Made by a program: the position numbers and the translations under genes
Assembly: GCA_947472795.1 (NCBI GenBank)
Contig: CANJBL010000002.1
Location: 243,271-307,270 of the forward strand
Direction: 5' to 3'
Source: Fidelibacterota bacterium
GTDB taxonomy: Bacteria > Pseudomonadota > Alphaproteobacteria > Rhodospirillales > Rhodospirillaceae
Length of the DNA: 64,000 nucleotides
Shown here: positions 6,564 through 15,223 of the stretch, piece after piece
Layout of the letters: each line of letters begins with the position of its first letter
Numbering within the stretch: position 1 is the first letter of the stretch
The notes under the pieces: generated by a model
The model's database searches: none
What the model saw: the letters and a program-made list of their open reading frames with translations, nothing else
Told to the model about the DNA's origin: nothing

Positions 6564-7049
6564 TTACGTGTGCGCGGTGACCCAGGCGGTTGTCTTTTCA
6601 AGAATATCGCCAGGCACCTCGTCCGCGAGCGCGTTGGCGATATCCGATACCTTTGTCGCACGCAGCCGCTTGCGCCATGCCTCATCGGCTTCCCACATCA
6701 CACGCGCCACCCCGCACGGTTTGGGATCGCGGTACTTCGCCGGACGACAGGGGTTATTCTTACGGATTTCGGTGCAGGCGAATGTGGAGCTCTTCCCCTC
6801 CACGGCCTCGACCACATCAAGGAATGTAATATCGCTGGCCTTGCGCGCGAGACGGTAGCCACCGCTTGGACCCAAGGTGCCCTCGATGATGCCGGCTTGC
6901 GACAAACTTTGCAGGGCCTTGGAGAGGTATTCCTTGGGCACTGCATGAAATTCAGCCAGCGCCTTTGTCGAGAGATAACGCTCGGGCGGCAACCCCGCCA
7001 GCACGACACAGCAATGCAACGCCCACTCGTTCTGATTCTTGAGGATCAT
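6564..7049 (-). CDS. Rrf2 family transcriptional regulator
   Basis: The 161-residue protein has the N-terminal winged helix of Rrf2 proteins (STKALAEFHAVPKEYLSKALQ, then GPSGGYRLAR) and the cysteine region after residue 90: C, then NPC, then PKPC. In Rrf2 proteins these Cys can bind an Fe-S cluster or sense redox state; the ligands here are similar but unproven. It is convergent with the CMD remnant it may once have controlled. The palindrome-like element at 7071-7087, just upstream of its start, is a candidate autoregulatory operator. Confidence 0.88.
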   Translation of the reverse strand: MILKNQNEWALHCCVVLAGLPPERYLSTKALAEFHAVPKEYLSKALQSLSQAGIIEGTLGPSGGYRLARKASDITFLDVVEAVEGKSSTFACTEIRKNNPCRPAKYRDPKPCGVARVMWEADEAWRKRLRATKVSDIANALADEVPGDILEKTTAWVTAHT

Positions 7050-7070
7050 GCTGTGACCTAGGTTTGTTTA

Positions 7071-7087
7071 AGGACATTAAATATCCT
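7071..7087. promoter_or_regulatory. Candidate Rrf2 operator
   Basis: AGGACATTAAATATCCT forms an imperfect inverted repeat (AGGA...TCCT arms, A/T centre) 22 bases upstream of the Rrf2 start, where an autoregulatory site would be. Confidence 0.4.
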
Positions 7088-7197
7088 CAAGCACCCTCTG
7101 TCAAAGCCCGTATGCTAATCCGGCGCTGGCGGGAAAGATGACAATGAAAACCGCATCGCTTACAACTTAGCGCAGGCAACAGCAAAGCAGGCGTGAG

Positions 7198-7920
7198 ATG
7201 GGGATATCCAGAGAAACGGACGATATCTTTGCGAATACGTTCGGGTCGCTCCGCCAGCACGTTAATCCTCAGCTTTGGGCGTCTCCTTCGCTCGTGACGT
7301 TTGGACGCCAGAGTACAGAGGGCCTGGGCAAATCACCGGAAGAGTATTTCAAAGGCTTTGGTTTCGACCAGGTAGACTCATTGGACGTCTCGGATTTCGA
7401 AGGCTGTTCAATCGTCCACGACCTCAATGATCCCGTGCCCGTGCAGTATCATCAAAAGTATCATTGCGTCTTTGACGGCGGCACGATGGAGCATGTGTTT
7501 GATATCAAAAGCGCGCTCTTTAATGCCCATAATCTATTGCGTGCCGGAGGCGTGGTTGTGCACGCCAACCCTGTAAATAACCAAACCAATCACGGGTTTT
7601 ATCAATTCTCTCCGACGCTCTTGCTGGGATTTTACGGACAGAATGGCTACCGCATTGTGCGGCTCATTCTGACATCGCGCATCAAAGGCGGCCCAATTCA
7701 AAAAGTGCTCGACATCGGCGAGAGCCAGGCGCTGAGCCTAGCTCTGGCGCAACGCATTGTCTTTCCTCTGTCATTCACGTCCGACTATTTGACGTCAATG
7801 CTCTTTGTTGCAGTAAAGCCGGAAGTGCATCGCGATCCCGTCGTTCCACAGCAGCCGTTCTATGCTGATCGATTCGCAGATCAACAATTCAAAAAGTACA
7901 AAAGGATTCTGATGCTGTGA
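7198..7920 (+). CDS. SAM-dependent methyltransferase-like protein
   Basis: The 240-residue protein resembles the class I methyltransferase fold: a first acidic strand (VDSLDVSDFEG), HDLNDPVP, a motif like the one after strand 4 (YHCVFDGGTMEHVFD), then NLLRAGGVVVHANP. A clear glycine-rich SAM motif I is missing, so binding of SAM is unproven. Such proteins appear in polysaccharide or secondary glycan clusters, and several glycosyltransferase genes lie 4-9 kb away. The start at 7198 is the first ATG after a stop; no strong ribosome-binding site is visible. Confidence 0.6.
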   Translation: MGISRETDDIFANTFGSLRQHVNPQLWASPSLVTFGRQSTEGLGKSPEEYFKGFGFDQVDSLDVSDFEGCSIVHDLNDPVPVQYHQKYHCVFDGGTMEHVFDIKSALFNAHNLLRAGGVVVHANPVNNQTNHGFYQFSPTLLLGFYGQNGYRIVRLILTSRIKGGPIQKVLDIGESQALSLALAQRIVFPLSFTSDYLTSMLFVAVKPEVHRDPVVPQQPFYADRFADQQFKKYKRILML

Positions 7921-7953
7921 ACTCGCGGGACAGATCCTCCGCGTCACTGCGCT

Positions 7954-9153
7954 TCATTTCTTGAGCGCAGCACCCGCCAATTGCCCCACCCCCGCCAATG
8001 TCGTCTGCGCCGCATTCAGGCCGAGACGGAAATCCTTGTCGGAATAGGTGGCGAAGAGATCAGTTGCCCGGTGCCATTGGGGATCCCAACCAGCGCCAAT
8101 CTGCGCGCCGCGTTCGTTCTCGCGCAGACTGATGCTCGCGACCGTGTCCTGGAATGATGCGGAATCTGTATTGGTCATATGGCGGCCCACGACCGCCGGG
8201 TAGTCGGTCGCGTACTTCTCATTGGCGCCTTGAAATGCCCACGCCAGGGCTTGCGACTGCCCCGCGAACTGCGAGCTTTCCTGAAACTCGATATTCACGT
8301 CCGCCTCGGGCCTTTGCTCCGCGCTGACCGTGCCGTCTGTACGGGGCATACCGTGATCGAACATCATCATGTCATGCTGCGCCACCCCCAGCCACGTCGG
8401 TTCCGGATATCTACCGGAGCCTGCGGGACTTTCCTTGCCTTGCAAATCGCGCCGCGCCGATACGTAAGCGCTGCTGCCTTGCAGGCCAGTCTCCTCGTTG
8501 TTCCAGAGAATGAACCGGATGGAGCGATCGGTCGCGACGTCTGGATTGCTGAAGATGCGCGCCAGTTCCATCACCAGGGCCGTGCCCGACGCATCATCAT
8601 TCGCGGCTTCACCGAAGCCACGCCCATCCATATGAGCGCTCACGATATACATCTCGTTGGGATGGACCTTGCCGACCTTTGTGCAGAATATGTCTTCGCG
8701 CGTGCCGGGTTTCGTGGGCTGCATATTGAGCGCGCGAAGCTTCACGTCAGGCTGCGCATTGGCATCGGTCTCTGGCGGAATGAACGCGTTGGGACCGCGC
8801 ATGCGCCCGCCTCCGGCCGCGCGCGCAGGTACAGCGGGCGGCCGCGCAGCTGCCGGAGCCGGGCTAGGCAGTGGAGCGGGGCGGTACTCATATCTCAGGC
8901 GTTCGATGTCGGCACAGCCATAACTCTTAAACTGCGCTTCGATCCAGTCGATGGCCGCGCGATTCCTGTCCGTGCCTTCGCGCCGGTCGCCGAATTGGGT
9001 AAGCGCCTTGATGGTGGATTTGTATGTTTGCAGATCGAGCTGCGTTACCAGCGCCCGGATGGGGTCCGGACTCTCGGGCGTTTGCGCGACGGTGGACCGC
9101 CAACTCAGCGCCACCAACATCGTGAGCAACGCTCTCGCCACATTTTTGCGCAT
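7954..9153 (-). CDS. Secreted M28-family zinc aminopeptidase
   Basis: The 399-residue protein starts with a signal peptide ending at VAQ (about residue 23). The M28 zinc-site motifs are present: IVSAHMDGRG (His ligand), AANDDASGTA (bridging Asp) and ILWNNEETGLQGS (catalytic Glu and Glu ligand). A Pro/Ala-rich insertion (about residues 105-125) and further ligands toward the C-terminus (NTDSASF) follow. It likely removes N-terminal residues from peptides in the periplasm or outside the cell. A start seven codons upstream is equally possible. Transcribed after the MscS gene with a 75-base gap. Confidence 0.88.
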   Translation of the reverse strand: MRKNVARALLTMLVALSWRSTVAQTPESPDPIRALVTQLDLQTYKSTIKALTQFGDRREGTDRNRAAIDWIEAQFKSYGCADIERLRYEYRPAPLPSPAPAAARPPAVPARAAGGGRMRGPNAFIPPETDANAQPDVKLRALNMQPTKPGTREDIFCTKVGKVHPNEMYIVSAHMDGRGFGEAANDDASGTALVMELARIFSNPDVATDRSIRFILWNNEETGLQGSSAYVSARRDLQGKESPAGSGRYPEPTWLGVAQHDMMMFDHGMPRTDGTVSAEQRPEADVNIEFQESSQFAGQSQALAWAFQGANEKYATDYPAVVGRHMTNTDSASFQDTVASISLRENERGAQIGAGWDPQWHRATDLFATYSDKDFRLGLNAAQTTLAGVGQLAGAALKK

Positions 9154-9182
9154 GGAATGACTCCGTTGCAGCAATTTCCGCA

Positions 9183-9214
9183 GAAACTTTGTTCTATGGA
9201 AACTTTGTTCTATG
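9183..9214. repeat. Perfect 16-bp tandem duplication
   Basis: The 16-mer GAAACTTTGTTCTATG occurs twice head to tail at 9183-9198 and 9199-9214, in the short gap between the MscS stop and the M28 peptidase start. It is probably part of the peptidase 5' region. Confidence 0.9.
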
Positions 9215-9228
9215 GGGACAGAAACATC

Positions 9229-10074
9229 TTATTGCAAAGATGGCGACGGCGCATCAATCACCCGCACGTCCATACGCGGCGGAGGAGCAACGATATTCTT
9301 GGCTCGGAAAGTCTCGACGATAGCCTTCCGCAATTCCCCTCCGGCCGCCGCGTAATCAGCGATGTCGACCCACGGACGCGCCGTAATGCAGATGGTCCCG
9401 TTCGCAAAACCGCTGATAGCCGTTGCCGCCTTGGGTTCACGGAGGCAACGGGGGTTATCGCGGATAACGGTTTCAATGGCCGCGATTGCCTCACTCAGAT
9501 TGGCGTTGCTGGAGACGCTGATCACGATTTCAAGCTGACGCATGCTGCCATAATTATGCAGGATCTCCCCGACAATCTTACGGTTAGGGATCACGACGTG
9601 CGAAAGATCAGGATGACTCAGCACGGTGCTGGACAGGGTGATGGATTCCACTTGCCCCTCCTCCCCCGCAATCGAGACGTACTCGCCCACGCGGAAAGGC
9701 TTGGTGAAAATAATTGTGAGTCCAGCCACGAGATTGCCAAGCACACCTTGCATGGCCAGAGCCACACCGGCGCCGGCAACACCTAAGCCGGCGATCAGGG
9801 GCAGAAGTTCCACGCCCAGGTTCTGCAAGGCCATAATGGCGAACAAGCCAACCACCAGCGCCGATGCGATCCTGACCAGAAGCGAGCGTGCGGGGGGTTC
9901 GAGATGGAAATGCTTGAGGCCGCGGTCCGTGATCCGGCCCAACCATTTGCCGATGAGAATGCCGAAGATAATCAGCAAAATGGCGACAAGCAGCTTCGGC
10001 CCGAAGTGGAGCGAGGCATTGATGACCGCCGCCCGGATTTGCTCGATTGTCTTCAACTCTTGATCCATGAGCAT
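9229..10074 (-). CDS. Small-conductance mechanosensitive channel (MscS family)
   Basis: This 281-residue protein has three transmembrane segments at about residues 25-45, 65-88 and 90-115. The third contains the pore-lining Gly/Ala pattern GLGVAGAGVALAMQGVLGN followed by GLTIIFTKPFRVGEYV, diagnostic of MscS. The cytoplasmic beta domain (with IPNRKIVGE) and alpha/beta domain follow. It relieves turgor upon osmotic downshock in the inner membrane. Length matches minimal MscS. No partner gene is adjacent. Confidence 0.93.
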   Translation of the reverse strand: MLMDQELKTIEQIRAAVINASLHFGPKLLVAILLIIFGILIGKWLGRITDRGLKHFHLEPPARSLLVRIASALVVGLFAIMALQNLGVELLPLIAGLGVAGAGVALAMQGVLGNLVAGLTIIFTKPFRVGEYVSIAGEEGQVESITLSSTVLSHPDLSHVVIPNRKIVGEILHNYGSMRQLEIVISVSSNANLSEAIAAIETVIRDNPRCLREPKAATAISGFANGTICITARPWVDIADYAAAGGELRKAIVETFRAKNIVAPPPRMDVRVIDAPSPSLQ

Positions 10075-10105
10075 CCCCCGAAGAAGTCACACGTCCGCCG
10101 GCAGT

Positions 10106-10705
10106 CTAGCGCTTTCCCGAGACGTCCGGGAAGTGCTGCGGCGCCTCGCGACGGTCGAACATACCGTAATCGCGTACGACGCGCACATGACGCAACCGCG
10201 CGCCTACTGGCAGTGCGGGCTTGAATGCCTCGGCGGCGTCTTGATCGCGCCACGTCAACATAAGGATCACATCTCCTGGCGTAAGCACGGCATCGAAAAT
10301 GTCCCATCCGACCAGACCCGATGCAGGCAGCGACAACGACGCTGCGATACTTTCGGGGGCCGTTGCCTTCGCCCATGCGGGCGGACGTTTGGCGTCGATC
10401 AATGTAATGGCGGCGGGTGTTTCGACAATCTCGCCCACATGCAGCCGGTAGTCGCGGAACACCTGCGCACGGCCTTTCTCCTGTATCGCGTGATGATGTT
10501 CGTGAGAACGCCAGCGGGCAAGTGCGGCTTCATCGGCCCATGTAGAGAGCGAGAGAACCCAGCCCGGGCGCGTGAGACTCGCATAGCGGATATTTTCGAC
10601 AAAGCCCGGCATCGTCTCCAGATCCGGACGAAGGGCTTTGGCGTAGCCGAGATAGGCATCCCACTGCTCGGTCTTAGGTTGAACTTCGAACAGCACGGCG
10701 AACAT
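10106..10705 (-). CDS. ABM-domain protein (duplicated antibiotic-biosynthesis-monooxygenase fold)
   Basis: The 199-residue protein has an N-terminal dimeric alpha/beta-barrel ABM domain: FAVLFEVQPKTEQWDAYL, MPGFVENIRYAS, WVLSLSTWADEAALARWR and EHHHAIQEKG. A weaker second copy lies after residue 110 (DVILMLTWRDQDAAEAF). Such domains bind heme, quinones or small aromatics; the substrate is unknown. The start at 10705 follows GAGGGA, and the gene lies 7 bases after the RidA stop, so it is the third gene of an operon with the TPR-glycosyltransferase and RidA. Confidence 0.75.
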   Translation of the reverse strand: MFAVLFEVQPKTEQWDAYLGYAKALRPDLETMPGFVENIRYASLTRPGWVLSLSTWADEAALARWRSHEHHHAIQEKGRAQVFRDYRLHVGEIVETPAAITLIDAKRPPAWAKATAPESIAASLSLPASGLVGWDIFDAVLTPGDVILMLTWRDQDAAEAFKPALPVGARLRHVRVVRDYGMFDRREAPQHFPDVSGKR

Positions 10706-10712
10706 GATTCCC

Positions 10713-11105
10713 TCACAGCGTCGCGATACAGTCGATCTCGATATCGAAATGTCCCGGCCACATCGGCACGCAAACAAAAATGCGCGCTGGCGGATCCTTG
10801 GGAAAATACCGGGCATAGATGGCGTTCACCGCAGAAAATTTTTCCGCCGAGGTGCAATAGACATTGCACTTAAGGACCTTTTCGAGAGAGGAGCCTGCCG
10901 TCTCGACGCACAATTTTAACTGCTCCATGACAATCTCCACCTGGCGCTCAAGCGGCGCATCGATCACCTCGCCCGTGGTGGGGTCGAAAGGCGGCAGGCC
11001 GGACACATAAATGGTATCCCCGGCTTTTGTCACGACGGACGTGGGAGCCTTGAAGCGCTCAAGATACGTGGAGAGCGGTTCGACACGGATCACTTCGCGC
11101 TTCAT
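10713..11105 (-). CDS. RidA (YjgF/YER057c/UK114) family protein
   Basis: This 130-residue protein belongs to the RidA family of trimeric imine/enamine deaminases. Family landmarks include DTIYVSGLPPFDPTTGEV, the QVEIVMEQLK helix, the NVYCTSAEKF strand and the C-terminal PMWPGHFDIEIDCIA region. The arginine of classical RidA active sites (usually in PxRxxxxV) is at DPPARIFVCV. It overlaps the upstream TPR-glycosyltransferase gene by ATGA and precedes the ABM gene by 7 bases, so the three are translationally linked; the shared role is unclear. Confidence 0.9.
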   Translation of the reverse strand: MKREVIRVEPLSTYLERFKAPTSVVTKAGDTIYVSGLPPFDPTTGEVIDAPLERQVEIVMEQLKLCVETAGSSLEKVLKCNVYCTSAEKFSAVNAIYARYFPKDPPARIFVCVPMWPGHFDIEIDCIATL

Positions 11106-12451
11106 AGAAGGGTCTCCTTGAGTATTTTAAGTGCGGCGGCAATGGCGTCGTCCCAGCGTCCAAAGGCACTTTGACGGATTAATCGGGCGGTAGGATACCA
11201 GGGGCTATCGCTGCGTTCGAGCATCCAGCGGAAATCGGGTGCCGCGGATAGCAGGATGGAGACTGGTTTCGCCAGAGCGCCTGCGAGATGCCCGAGCGAG
11301 GTATCGACCGTCAGCACGTGGTCCATCGCAGCCACGTGAGCCGCCGCGTCGCCAAAGTCACGATCCGCCACATCGAAGATGCGCGCCTTGTCCGTAAGAA
11401 ACGCGCGCTCGGCATCGGTCAGATCGGTTTGCAGGACATGAAGTTCGGCATCGAGCGCGAAAAGTGGCGCAAAGGCTTCTACCGCCATGCTGCGCAGATG
11501 ATCGTCGCAATGACTGCGCCGGCCCGACCACGCGATGCCGATGCGCGGCCGTGTGCGTACTCCCAGAACGGCGTTCCAGCGTGCCTGCTTCTCAGGAGGC
11601 GTCGCGAGATAAGGAACATCGGTTGGAATATTGGAGAGTGTTGTTTTCAAGGCCGCCGGAAGATTGAGCAGCGGTATGTGGTAGTCGAAGCGCGGCATCG
11701 ATGCGCCGGGAGTATATAAGGTGCACGGCAGTTCCGAAGCCGTCAGCAATCCTATGAGTTCCGGTTGAGCCATGAACAGGACTCTGGCACCCTGTGCCGC
11801 AAGCAGCGGGATATAGCGGCAGAATTGGATCGTGTCGCCAAAACCCTGTTCTGCATGAACAAAGAGCGTTCGGCCGCTCAACGGCTCCGCGCCAGTATAA
11901 CGGACACCGAAATCACGCGGCGCGCTGTTGCCGAAGCTGGGCGCTTGCCAACGCGAGTTGTAATTGACCCAGCCTTCCGCGAAGTCGCCGCCAAGCAATT
12001 GCACCACGCCCTTGGCCCAAAGCGTCTTGGCATCACCCGGTGAAAGCACCAAAGCACGGTCGTAAGACGCAAGCGCATCGTCTACACGGCTCAAAACCGC
12101 ATAGCCGCGCGCCAGATTGAAATGCGCTGTGGCATAAGCCGGATGCGCAGCGGCAGCCGCTTCCAGATCGATCATAGCGGTATCGTATTGCCCCAGTTTC
12201 AGGAGAGCCGAGCCCCGGTTGGTAAGCGCGTCCGCGTGATGAGGCATTTCAGCTAAGACACGGCTGTAAGCCGCCACGGCGCCGGCTCCGTCATTCAGGG
12301 CCGCCAAGATCAAACCGCGTGTGTTGTAAGCGCCCGTTAAGCCGGGAGCGGCAGCAATCGCAGCATCGATTGCGCTCAAAGCCTCGGGAAGCTGTCCACG
12401 TTCGAACAATTCCAAAGCCGTGGTCGCCCGATTGTGCCGAGTATCCGTCAT
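11102..12451 (-). CDS. TPR protein with GT9/heptosyltransferase-like C-terminal domain
   Basis: The 449-residue product has five to six TPR motifs in its first 200 residues (YNTRGLILAALNDGAGAVAAY; ALTNRGSALLKLGQYDTAM; AHFNLARGYAVLSRVDDAL) and a glycosyltransferase-like domain after it, with HAEQGFGDTIQFCRY, then RPRIGIAWSGR and VDTSLGHLAGALAKPVSILL. That pattern is typical of TPR-glycosyltransferases found beside glycan genes. The start at 12451 is chosen because a longer frame would overlap the divergent GT2 gene. It leads an operon with RidA and ABM genes; its acceptor is unknown. Confidence 0.82.
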   Translation of the reverse strand: MTDTRHNRATTALELFERGQLPEALSAIDAAIAAAPGLTGAYNTRGLILAALNDGAGAVAAYSRVLAEMPHHADALTNRGSALLKLGQYDTAMIDLEAAAAAHPAYATAHFNLARGYAVLSRVDDALASYDRALVLSPGDAKTLWAKGVVQLLGGDFAEGWVNYNSRWQAPSFGNSAPRDFGVRYTGAEPLSGRTLFVHAEQGFGDTIQFCRYIPLLAAQGARVLFMAQPELIGLLTASELPCTLYTPGASMPRFDYHIPLLNLPAALKTTLSNIPTDVPYLATPPEKQARWNAVLGVRTRPRIGIAWSGRRSHCDDHLRSMAVEAFAPLFALDAELHVLQTDLTDAERAFLTDKARIFDVADRDFGDAAAHVAAMDHVLTVDTSLGHLAGALAKPVSILLSAAPDFRWMLERSDSPWYPTARLIRQSAFGRWDDAIAAALKILKETLL

Positions 12452-12542
12452 TTTTAAGGAGTGCCCCAGGCGCAGATACACCGATCTTGAGCAATAAGAA
12501 ACTATTGTGTCAATCAGTGCGTGATCGGATGCCCGAATTCCC

Positions 12543-13751
12543 GTGAAACTTTCACGACCATCTTCCATAGCGTTGGTAGCCGCATATCATCACATATGCT
12601 GGCCGAGTAAGTTTGCGGGGGAATCGCTCAATAGACTAGTTGCAGGCATTCCATGCCCGGAATATCTGGAACTTTCGCGGGTAAGTTTCGTTGAGTCCGC
12701 GCATGCCGCCGAACGTGCGCAAGGGGCGCACGGTTGGGCCGCTTGGGCTGTCCAAATGAACCCCCCATTAGATCGCGCCGCGTCGCTGCCGACTTTCTCG
12801 ATCGCTATCGAGTGGGAAAACGCCCGTTTTGCCGAGTTGGAGCGTACCCGGCGCATGTTGCGCGCTTTACGCGAGCAGCTTTGTGACCTCCCCGCCCAGC
12901 CGGAGCCACCACAGATCATTTTCATCTATGACCGAGAGGTCATTGACGGAGAAATGGTGCAGAACGTGGTGGCCGAAGAGTTCAAGCCGGAGTTGGTCCC
13001 CGCCCGGACGCGCATCATCGCTACCCAGGGCCTGCGCTACTATGAACAGAAGAACTTCGGCGCCCTGCAGACCGACACAGAGGTCAAGATTTTCCTCGAC
13101 TGCGATGTGGTACCGGAACCCGGCTGGCTCGCAGCCTTGCTCGACTCTTTCCAGAACCCCGAAGTAGGGACTGTCGCAGGGCAGACCTATATCGAGTACG
13201 ACAACACGCTCTACAGCAAGGCTTTCGCTCTCTTCTGGTTCTTCCCCTTGCGCGACCCCAACAATGAATTGCACCGCAGCACGCATTTCCACGCCAACAA
13301 TGTAGCGTTCCGCTCGGACATTTTTGCGCGCTTTCCCTTTCCCGATATCGCCGCCTATCGCGGGCACTGTGGCGTACTCGCTGACACGTTGACCGCCAAC
13401 GGCGTCGGCATTTATGTGCAGAAGCGCGCGCGGGTATCGCATCCAACACCCCTCGGACTGCACTTCTTTATGGCGCGCGCCATGAACAATGGCCGCGACG
13501 ACGTCCTGGTCGCCAGGGCCCGCGTTGGCCGGAACAGCCCCTTACCCTTGCGTTCTGTCTATTGGAATTTCTTCCAGAGCATGAAGAATAGTTTTCGTAA
13601 GTTTCGCAAGCATGCGCGCGAAGTCGGTTTGAATCCCGGATCCGCAGTGGCCGCCTATGTGATCCCTCTGAGCTACTTCTCGCTAAAGGCCTTGGGCGAG
13701 TTGCTCACTTTCATGCGCCCCAACCTCGTCTGCCGCCTCTTCAAGGTTTAA
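12543..13751 (+). CDS. Family 2 glycosyltransferase
   Basis: The 402-residue protein has a GT-A type core with the metal/nucleotide-binding DxD signature FLDCDVVPEPGWL (D186, D188) and a downstream acceptor region (HANNVAFRSDIF; PDIAAYRGHCGVLADTL). The first 110 residues form an unusual extension ahead of the catalytic region, and the C-terminus is hydrophobic (SYFSLKALGELL). It likely adds a sugar to a lipid-linked glycan on the cytoplasmic face of the inner membrane. The Wzx-like flippase gene begins 2 bases after its stop, so the two are one transcript. Confidence 0.85.
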   Translation: MKLSRPSSIALVAAYHHICWPSKFAGESLNRLVAGIPCPEYLELSRVSFVESAHAAERAQGAHGWAAWAVQMNPPLDRAASLPTFSIAIEWENARFAELERTRRMLRALREQLCDLPAQPEPPQIIFIYDREVIDGEMVQNVVAEEFKPELVPARTRIIATQGLRYYEQKNFGALQTDTEVKIFLDCDVVPEPGWLAALLDSFQNPEVGTVAGQTYIEYDNTLYSKAFALFWFFPLRDPNNELHRSTHFHANNVAFRSDIFARFPFPDIAAYRGHCGVLADTLTANGVGIYVQKRARVSHPTPLGLHFFMARAMNNGRDDVLVARARVGRNSPLPLRSVYWNFFQSMKNSFRKFRKHAREVGLNPGSAVAAYVIPLSYFSLKALGELLTFMRPNLVCRLFKV

Positions 13752-13753
13752 GC

Positions 13754-15223
13754 ATGGACGGGGGCGTGCATCTTGGGCGGCGGATCACCACCGGCGCCAC
13801 CTGGCTCATTCTGCAGCGTTTTGCCATTCGAATCATTGGCCTGCTCAGCACGATCATCTTGGCGCGCCTGTTGGTGCCGGCGGACTTCGGACTGGTGGCC
13901 TTGGCGACGACATTGGTCACGGTACTAGAAACGCTGTTCGAACTCGGCTTCGATCTGACACTGATCCAGAACCAAAGCGCGGACCGCAAGCTCTATAATA
14001 CCGCCTGGACGCTGCAAGTATTGCGCGGTGCCATCGCGGCGTTGATCCTGCTGGCGGCGGCTCAGCCCATGGCGCTGCTGTATGATGAGCCGCGGCTGTT
14101 CACGATCATGCTGTGGCTGTCCCTTGTGGCCTTCGCCAACGGCATTCAGAACATCGGCATCGTGGAGTTTCGTAAAGACATCAAGTTCGATCGCGAGTTC
14201 TATCTGTTTGTTGGCGGTAAGCTGGCCGGCTTTGTCACCACCGTGACCTTGGCGCTGATCTGGCGCGACTACCACGCGCTCATCGCCGGCATTGTGGCCG
14301 GACGCCTAGGTATTTTGACACTTACTTATGTCATGCATCCCTACCGGCCCTGGTTCAGTTTGGAGAACGGCCGGTCATTTCTTCACTTCTCTAAATGGCT
14401 GGCGCTGAACAACGTCGTGGCGGTTCTGAAAAGCCGGCTGGACACGTTCATTGTCGGCAAGATCAGCGGCACGGCGGCTGTGGGTTTCTATAACGTCGGC
14501 TTTGAGATCTCCAACCTGACATCCAGCGAACTTATCTGGCCCGTGAGCCGCGTGCTCTTCCCGGGCTTCGCGAAAATGAGCGGAGATCGCGCGCGCCTTG
14601 CGCAAAGCTTTGTCGATTCCATCAGCGTCATGGTCTTTCTGGCTGTCCCTCTGGGTGTTCTGGTCGCCATTGGCGCGGAGCAGATCGTGCACCTGTTCCT
14701 GGGTCCGAAGTGGTTGACGGTCATTCCCCTCATCCAAATCCTAACCTTGTACGGACTCTTGAGTCTGCCCAGCGCCAATACGACAGCGCTTTACCTCGCT
14801 CTGGGCCGGCCTGATCTGGTGATGTGGCGCAATCTGCCGTCAGTCCTGATATTGATCCCGGGGCTCGTGATCAGCACGCGGATATATGGCATTACCGGTG
14901 CCGCTTGGGCGGTGGTGGTGAGCGCGGGCGCAGGCCTTGCCGTGAACCTCTGGCTCTTGCGCCGGGAACTAGATATCGGGCTTAGGGCATTTGGCGTCGC
15001 GACCTGGCGGCCCATGATCGCCTCGTTGGCGATGGGCGCAGCCCTCCTCTATTTCCAGAGATACTGGCCGGCCGATGAAGACACGCTGCACCTCTTCTTG
15101 CACCTTGCTGCCATCGGCATCGCTGGTGTGACGCTTTATCTGGGATGTGTATTGGGATTGTGGGTAGCGCAGGGCCGTCCGTCGGGAGCAGAGAAATACG
15201 CGCTCGCGCTGGTGAAGCGCTAA
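13754..15223 (+). CDS. Wzx-type oligosaccharide flippase (MOP superfamily)
   Basis: This 489-residue protein has 12-14 transmembrane helices and the features of polysaccharide transport proteins of the MOP superfamily: an amphipathic N-terminus (GATWLILQRF), ILARLLVPADFGLVALATT, and FYNVGFEISNLTSSELIWP in the middle. It likely moves undecaprenyl-linked oligosaccharide across the inner membrane. Its start lies 2 bases after the GT2 stop. The 3' end overlaps the convergent GT4 gene by 4 bases. Confidence 0.9.
   Translation: MDGGVHLGRRITTGATWLILQRFAIRIIGLLSTIILARLLVPADFGLVALATTLVTVLETLFELGFDLTLIQNQSADRKLYNTAWTLQVLRGAIAALILLAAAQPMALLYDEPRLFTIMLWLSLVAFANGIQNIGIVEFRKDIKFDREFYLFVGGKLAGFVTTVTLALIWRDYHALIAGIVAGRLGILTLTYVMHPYRPWFSLENGRSFLHFSKWLALNNVVAVLKSRLDTFIVGKISGTAAVGFYNVGFEISNLTSSELIWPVSRVLFPGFAKMSGDRARLAQSFVDSISVMVFLAVPLGVLVAIGAEQIVHLFLGPKWLTVIPLIQILTLYGLLSLPSANTTALYLALGRPDLVMWRNLPSVLILIPGLVISTRIYGITGAAWAVVVSAGAGLAVNLWLLRRELDIGLRAFGVATWRPMIASLAMGAALLYFQRYWPADEDTLHLFLHLAAIGIAGVTLYLGCVLGLWVAQGRPSGAEKYALALVKR

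Noticed and set aside
8179..9786. 535-residue plus-strand ORF across the M28 peptidase and MscS genes
   Set aside because: Antisense to two well-supported genes; high Arg/His content typical of a shadow frame.
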